This document shows positions 57,901 to 64,000 of a stretch of 64,000 bases of DNA, piece after piece (position 1 is the stretch's first letter; each line of letters begins with the position of its first letter). The notes under the pieces were generated by a model. It did no database searches. It worked only from the letters and a program-made list of their open reading frames with translations, and was not told where the DNA came from. Where the stretch lies: assembly GCA_036924285.1 (NCBI GenBank), contig JAYKYS010000016.1:4402001-4466000 (forward strand). Direction: 5' to 3'. This stretch comes from Asterella californica. Taxonomy: Eukaryota; Streptophyta; Marchantiopsida; Marchantiales; Aytoniaceae. Made by a program: the position numbers and the translations under genes.

Positions 57901-59372
57901 CACTATAACATCTGTCGGTTGTAATAGATAAAGTTGTGGTGATTGGATTGAGAAGTAACTAGTGCAGTTGGAAAGCTATTGCAATCGTAACGCAATTTCT
58001 ACAACTTATACATATTCTTTGGATCATAGCTAACTTTAATCTTGAATCGAGGAGTACAAGGTCACTTTGCTAGAATATTAGACAGAGAAACATTTGGGTG
58101 GAAAGATCGAGATTTAGAGTCAACTTATTCAACCCACGTATATTTACACAGCCATATACCTAGTCTTTTCATATATAGAAAAACACGTAATATGATAACA
58201 TCTTAGCTACGTCTGTACTTGCATTTTGATCCATTTTCATACTTGCCCTCTTAAGTCAACATTCGTCTAGGATTGTCTTGGGATAGGTCCATATGTCCTA
58301 CTTTGGTTCGATGAGTTGAGAACAGATGAACCCTAAGTGATTCTCTGAATCAAAGTTGACTCATACGTCCTACTTTGGTTCAGAGAATCAACTATGTTCT
58401 CAACTCACCAAGTTGTCTTTTCAACTCCAAGAGTTCGACTTGATTGAGTCGGTAAGGAGCATTGGAGGGTGGTTATGACCTTGACAAGACCTCGATCTTG
58501 TGGACTGCATTGAGAGACGAGCATGCCTTGACTGTCGCAGTGCTTGGTTGAAAAGAGTTCAAGGAGTTGCTCACAAGACGATTCACTCTAGAGTATCAAA
58601 AGAAAAGGAGGTGGAAAGTATCCCTTATCTCTTTTTTTACTTGATATTAGTGGTGGGACTAAAATTATGGACTTTGGGGGCATTAAAAACAAGAAGAGAT
58701 TCCACATGACTCCTTTTTCGTGAGTCCTAGTGTAGAGGAGGTGGAAATTCGAGATTCCTTGAGAATATTTCAAAATCCTTCTAGAAGTTGTTGACTTTGA
58801 AGAAATAAGCCCATATGATTCATGCTTTTATCTTAAATAATATCTTAGTAAAACTCGGTAAAAATAGTTACGGTTGAGTTATCGGAGGGTATCAATATAA
58901 AAACCTATAATGTATAGATAGAGGAGTAGAGAAGAGCTCCTCATCCTTATTTTCACATAGTCGTAATGACAAGTTGAGCAATATAGAGGGTGTGAGATTT
59001 TAACATGTGAGAACTTGAGACACGTCATTAGAATGAAGAATTTTAGTTAATGAATTTATGGGTGTGTGAAGGATTGAACTTAACATTTTTCCTTCAAATT
59101 AATGATGTGCTTCCATCAAAGCCATTAGAGATGACTCATGAGTGAGAGACATACCCGACATGTTACATGTTGATCAATGACTATCGTGGGGGTTGAGAGA
59201 TTAGGAGATAGTGATCGATAGGACCGTTGAGGATTTACATTTTTGGTTCTTTTACCGAGACCTCACTTGCAGAGATCAATGAAAGGATATTTAGAGTTCA
59301 GTTTTACATTCGACAGAAGGAGATCATGATTTAGTCATGATTTACCGGGTTCACCGACCCTAGGTCCAAACC
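57901..59372. other. AT-rich intergenic DNA, no gene
   Basis: A stem-loop with interrupted arms is present at 58311-58355 against 58374-58408 (GAGTTGAGAACA and GATTCTCTGAA parts), overlapped by a direct repeat of TCCTACTTTGGTTC. Near 59361 CCCTAGGTCCAAACCTTAGGG can fold. No coding signal. Confidence 0.5.
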
Positions 59373-60507
59373 TTAGGGTCGTTGTTAGAAAAAAAAATAA
59401 ACATTATTAGTGTATATTGAGTTGGAACGGCTGACATACTTTTGTCACGAAAGTTATTTCTCCAGAACCCTCTAAATTATCCAGATTTTACTTTTCGGAA
59501 CTCTATTACAACACCTTTCATAGTTTAGTCATAAGTAAAAAAAAAACAAGAAAAGATTATTTTATTTCTTGACAAGCAGAGCTTATCATCCACGCTGAGC
59601 TCTTTGTACTGTCTTGTTTATAGGTTTAGTTTTTCACGGTCAAGTGTTCAAATAATAGAATCTGGTTTGGTTCATAGATCCGATTACATATTTCTTGTAT
59701 AGATAATAGTTTTATTTATTATATTTTTATATGTTCAGCTTCTCCATAAAATCTGACCAGATTCTTATTTTTCTTAGAATTTTGACAAGTAGTAGATTCT
59801 ATATTTTTCTATATAAGAAACTCTCAATTTACTTTTGTTTTAAGTCATTTTCTTGTAAGCTTTCATAAATGCTAGCAATAAGTTCTCTCACCTTTGATTT
59901 CAGCAGTTCTAGATTTCTTTGCTAATCTTTTTGCATCTGCTCTTCCAACTTTAGAGGAGAATAAGTCGTTCGTGCATCCAAACCTATTCTAAGTCCCTAA
60001 AGAACCAATCCATTCCATAAAATTTTCCCCGCACGTGGAGGTTGTTATCTTCTTCACAATCTTCACGAAGGCTCATTTGCATGTATATTTAGAGCCTCTC
60101 TGCACCTGCAGTTTTGAAACTGAAAATAGACTATTGACGCGTGCGAGATAGGATTGGTAATAAGTGACATGTCTGGACTCTCAGTTTTGAGATCACACGA
60201 GCGAAAAGTGCCGTGGCAGCTTCAAGCAGTCCCAAGTAGCAAAACCACGAAATTGTAGTGAAATTGCAGAGTGCAGTTTGGAGACAATCGTCCAAAAATG
60301 TGACTTTAATGTGAAACTGTAACAGGGTCGGCAAAACTGAACTGAATCAAAAATGTGAGAAACTGTGAATAATTCAATTTCAAAAAATGCAGGTGCAGAA
60401 GGGCTCTTAAGCATGTCAAGCATGCATAGTCACCCTCTTCCAAGTTCGGAAGAGGGGGAAATGCATGAGCATTTAATTTAATACCTAACCCTTTCGACCA
60501 GACCCTA
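59373..60507 (-). repeat. 1.2-kb repeat unit X, right copy (inverted)
   Basis: Reverse complement of 46165-47386, from the GTTGTTAGAA edge at 59373 to the TTAATACCTAACCCTTTCG edge near 60495. Here it abuts unit Y directly, whereas on the left about 520 bases separate X from Y. Confidence 0.85.
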
Positions 60508-60517
60508 GTGGTTTACC

Positions 60518-62121
60518 TAACTCAAACTAATGTGCACTTAATTACGAGCCAGGCGTGTGAGAGAACCTTACATTGATGTCACAGATTAGCAAATTAATGC
60601 AATGTCTCTCGTGTCAGCTTAATTTCAGCACGCGTGAATCCAGATAGACAAGAGAGAAATTCGGACAGGAGATGTGGAGATCGAGTGAGAATCCTTTATT
60701 ACTGTGCGAGAGAGAATCCTGTCATCACCTCGTCGCAGCGTGGTGGTGAGAGCTCGGTAGTAAGACGGTGAGGTCTTGGGTTCAATCCTCTCAATGATCA
60801 TTTGGACGCTGAGACTGCAGGCCGTAGTCTTAGGGTCCTTGGAGAACTACTGTGCGGTCTCCGGCCGCATGCTTAGATCAATGTCTTAGAAAAAAAACCC
60901 CTTCCCTCAAGGTTTAAGAAATAGCGAGCAGCTCCTCATCGCGCGCGCTGGCAACTCTTTCTCGCACGGACCCTACAGTGATGTCACATATTAGCAAACT
61001 AATGCGCACTTAATTACGAGCCAGGCGTGTGAGGGGGAGCTGCCTGTTATTTCTTAAACCTCGAGGGAAGAGGTTTTTTTTCTAAGACATTGACTCTAAG
61101 CTTGCGGCGGGAGACCGCACAGTAGTTCTCCAAGGATCCTAAGACCACGGCCTGCAGCCGCAGCGTCAAAACGATCATTGAGAAGATTGAACCCAGGACC
61201 TCATCGTCCTACTGCCGAGCTCTCACCGCACGCTGTCACGAGGTAATGAAAGGATTCTCTTCCGCACAGTAATAAAAGATTCTCACTCGATCATCACATC
61301 TCCTGTCCGAATTTCTCTCTTGTCTATCTGGATTCGCGCGTGCTGAAATTAAGCTGACATGAGAGACATTGCATTAATTTGCTAATCTGTGACATCAATG
61401 TAAGGTTTTTTTGTCATCAGCTTGTGGTAGCATAGTTATGAGAAGATGAATTAAGAGCGATAAGTCTATTGTCTGATTTTCTTCATGTCATTTTTACTGC
61501 ACGGCTGCATACTTAGTGCGCTTCATGCCCTACTGTGCGGCCGCCCGCTTAAGGTGCTTGGTGCCCTCTAATGCGTAGCTCCGAGTCTGTTTGAATGTGT
61601 AAGTTTTAGAGAAAGGTCAAAGCTTTGGAAAGTTTATGCGAAATAGATTCCAGCATGCATAGCAGATAATACCCTAGGTCGAAAACATGTTAAGATAAAC
61701 TTTTCTCTGCAGTAATTTCCAAACTATATTCATATTTGTTTTAAAAATATTGACTTGTCAAGATGTGGGGATCAGTGGTCCAAGTTACTTTTCAGCGGAT
61801 ACTTTTCAGCGTCAGATACTTGAAACTATCTGACGGTAATGAGAGAGCGATCGTCTATCGGTTTTTTTAACAAATAATGAATCATTATTTGATATCTACA
61901 CACAATTTGAACTCTACTGTTTGGCTTTATTTTATAAAGCCATGGGCATCGACCCCACACACTTGATGGGAGGACATGTCTATTTCGCTTGTCATGTGGC
62001 TTTGCTTTCGCTACAGGCTACGCAGGACTGGAACATGAAAGCCGACAGGATTCCACTTTCCGGTGGGAAAAGAATTTCCGGTGGTTGTTTAGTGGTTTTG
62101 CTTGTAACGGAAGAACTTCCA
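60518..62121 (+). repeat. repeat unit Y, right copy (SINE-free)
   Basis: Direct copy of 47905-50146 lacking the roughly 395-base segment and the SINE. It contains a GTGGGAAAAGAATTTCCGG stretch where the left copy has a duplicated GACAGGATTCCACTTTCC. Confidence 0.88.
60563..61408. mobile_element. foldback element with tRNA-like boxes in its arms, copy 2
   Basis: Arms 60563-60923 and 61048-61408 are inverted copies; they match each other better than the arms of copy 1 do. B-box GGTTCAATCC at 60779-60788 on the plus strand and its complement near 61185. Same structure as 47951-48820. Confidence 0.8.
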
Positions 62122-62846
62122 GCTTCCAGACAGTAACGGCCGTGTGACGGAGTTTGGCTTCACATGCCTTGATGGGGTCTTCCCATACGTTGGTTAGTCA
62201 TTGCGTGCGTTTTTCTCTTTTATCCGGCGAGAAGCTTTTCTATTGGGCACTGTAGATTAGGAGGGGAACATAAACTCTATTGGTTGCATTTTTCTTGCTT
62301 GAACATTATTGTGAAATTATCTTCACTAGCTATCCAAACTGAGTATTGTTTGGTCGGGTCTAACAAAGTCATTGTCATGGACCTCTTCGACTTCAGCTGC
62401 AGCAAATATTTTGAGCATAGCTTTTTTGAAGGTGCACTCACATCGAGAAAGTTCTCTGGATTACAGCGGGGTTCCGGAGAATAATGATTCCTTCCGGAGA
62501 ACACTCAATTGTTTAGATTACCGGCTTACGTAAGTTAGAATGTTGTTACATACCGGATATAATAAGTCAGGGTGCTTCAAGAAATGACCGGAGTGAGCGT
62601 GCTCGATGAAAGTCTTCTCTTGTTTTAACAGTTAGTTCCCTTGTTCAGGTTATAAGAAATATGAAGATACTACCTGCACCAAGGTGCACAAACAATCCAG
62701 ACCAGAACCAGAATTTCTCCAGTCCATGTTTGCTTTTGAATATTTCGACTTCTTGACGGGAGAGGTGAGATTGGCCGCTGGTGCTTGTAGACTGCTTTCG
62801 GCTCCTCTTCACGGATTGCATGTCGTAGCCTTTCGAGCATAGACTC
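62122..62846. other. no gene seen
   Basis: Short frames on both strands between the end of unit Y and the Copia LTR have no recognisable domain. Confidence 0.5.
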
Positions 62847-63103
62847 TGTTAGAATACTGTACAAGTATGAAACCCATTTACAGTAACCAGTTCAGGTTAT
62901 TAGCTAGTGACCCTTCGTAAGGTCATCAAGATCAAGATCAAGAGTATATTATCCAGACCCAAGGCCATTGTACATTATTGAGTAATCATTTACTTGGTTT
63001 TGCCCACACTCTCTTGAGGAGCTGTCTCACACTCTCATACTGTCCTTATGCAATGACTTAGAGTTTTGCCTTAGCCTATTCTACCAGTAGTTCATTTCTA
63101 ACA
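62847..63103 (+). mobile_element. 5' LTR of a Copia retrotransposon
   Basis: A 257-base LTR that starts TGTTAGAA and ends TTTCTAACA, the inverted TG...CA ends of an LTR, with the primer-binding site directly after it. The 3' LTR lies outside the window. Confidence 0.85.
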
Positions 63104-63116
63104 TGGTATCAGAGCT
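63104..63116 (+). promoter_or_regulatory. primer-binding site for initiator tRNA-Met
   Basis: TGGTATCAGAGCT immediately follows the LTR end and is complementary to the 3' end of plant initiator tRNA-Met, the standard Copia primer. Confidence 0.9.
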
Positions 63117-63287
63117 TTGCTTTGTTGATGCACTAGCACAATAGCATAGGCACTATGTAGACCTTCGGCCCTTAAGTGAGAGCAGTTGGAGGACGCTTCA
63201 GCTGCTGCGAGAAGGACACTTCACGCACTGAGATTCTGTACCTTCGCTAACAGAACATCATCGTTCTAGCAATCATTCTGATACAGA

Positions 63288-64000
63288 ATGTCTGTCCCCT
63301 TTGACACCAAAGGCTGGGCTAAGTTCGAACGGCACATATTTCACGCTTTGGAAACACAAGATAACCTTCCGGCTCAGGGCCCATGGTGTTCTTGATATCG
63401 TGGAAGAGAACGTGCAGAGACCACGTGCCACTACACCCGGAGGTACTGCGGTATCCATCCCTCCTCCTGCTACTGGATCCGACAGCATCGCAGATTGGGA
63501 TCAGCGTGATGTTAACGCGCTCGCAGCGATCAACGAATGCTGCGAGAACAGTGTGACAGGACATCTAATGTCCTGCACCACATCGAACGCTGCATGGTCC
63601 ACCTTGACCAGACACTTTGCCGGTCAAGACATGGTGATCAAGATGCACTTAAGAAAGAAGTTGCGGGTTTTAAAGATGAAACCCAACGAGATTGTCACCC
63701 AACACGTGAACAACTTCAAGTCTCTCATCCAGCAGATGACTTCAGCTGGATTGATAATTACCAACGAGGAGCAAGTCCTCGCATTGATGAGCAGCATGCC
63801 CAACAACTATCATTTATTCTTGCAGGCGATGAGAACAAACCAAATCTCTCGCTATAGGACCTCATCACCTTCCTCATCCAGGAGGAAACGATCGGGCGCA
63901 AGTTATCGATGAAATCATCTACTGCTTTGTTTGTAAGACGCCGACAGGGAGACGCAATGGTAACAACCGGCGCAACAATGATGGCAATCGACTAGGCGGT
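63288..64000 (+). pseudogene. Copia gag (UBN2 type), frameshifted and cut by the window end
   Basis: From ATG 63288 the frame reads MSVPFDTKGWAKF. After a shift near 63330 it continues in another frame with NGTYFTLWKHKI, AAWSTLTRHFAG and LALMSSMPNNYHLFL, the UBN2-type gag core that forms the Copia capsid. A second shift near 63850 is needed to keep the DLITFLIQEE block in frame. The zinc knuckle would lie beyond the window. The intact LTR ends and recognisable gag suggest a fairly young element, but this copy is not coding-competent as read. Confidence 0.85.

Overview
This is nuclear DNA from a land plant, most likely a bryophyte and probably a liverwort. It has spliced genes with GT-AG introns, plant enzyme families (GDSL esterase/lipase, a flavone-synthase/flavanone-hydroxylase-like dioxygenase, an HMA2/3/4-type zinc/cadmium ATPase), Copia, Gypsy and LINE-like debris, and a fragment of mitochondrial cox1 carrying both a group II and a LAGLIDADG group I intron. 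That cox1 intron arrangement fits liverwort mitochondria best. The species itself cannot be read from the sequence.

Layout: 0.77-1.7 kb is a nuclear copy of mitochondrial DNA, followed by a decayed Copia element (1.9-4.0 kb). From 5.8 to 20.8 kb lie three related GDSL genes: two intact on the minus strand (5774-7652 and 15452-17421) and one broken on the plus strand (18975-20821). Between the first two sits a decayed HUH-endonuclease transposase of Replitron type (10764-11675). A SINE with target-site duplication is at 23.3 kb and an intact three-exon 2-oxoglutarate dioxygenase at 24338-26199. A very decayed Gypsy element spans 29.4-33.3 kb.

From 35179 to 43373 (minus strand) a 12-exon P1B ATPase can be assembled to about 1,225 residues with all catalytic motifs. 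Its introns hold an antisense ribosomal protein eL38 retropseudogene, an exon-spanning 175-bp tandem duplication, a frame-preserving 117-bp intron and a filler insertion copied from the gene's own 3' flank.

From 46 to 62 kb the window is repeats: a 1.2-kb unit present twice in opposite orientation, a 1.6-2.2-kb unit present twice in the same orientation, each with a 0.87-kb foldback whose arms carry tRNA-like promoter boxes, and a SINE filled in one copy and empty in the other. In the middle a reverse-transcriptase element (minus strand) is split by about 6 kb of DNA saturated with the hexamer GAAGAC/GTCTTC on both strands, which also holds a frameshifted coiled-coil ORF. The window ends in the 5' LTR, primer-binding site and gag of another Copia element (from 62847).

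The intact genes suggest extracellular ester hydrolysis (GDSL pair), flavonoid metabolism (dioxygenase) and metal export (ATPase). They are not an operon or pathway cluster. The least explained feature is the GAAGAC-saturated segment; the Replitron-type transposase is the most informative mobile gene.
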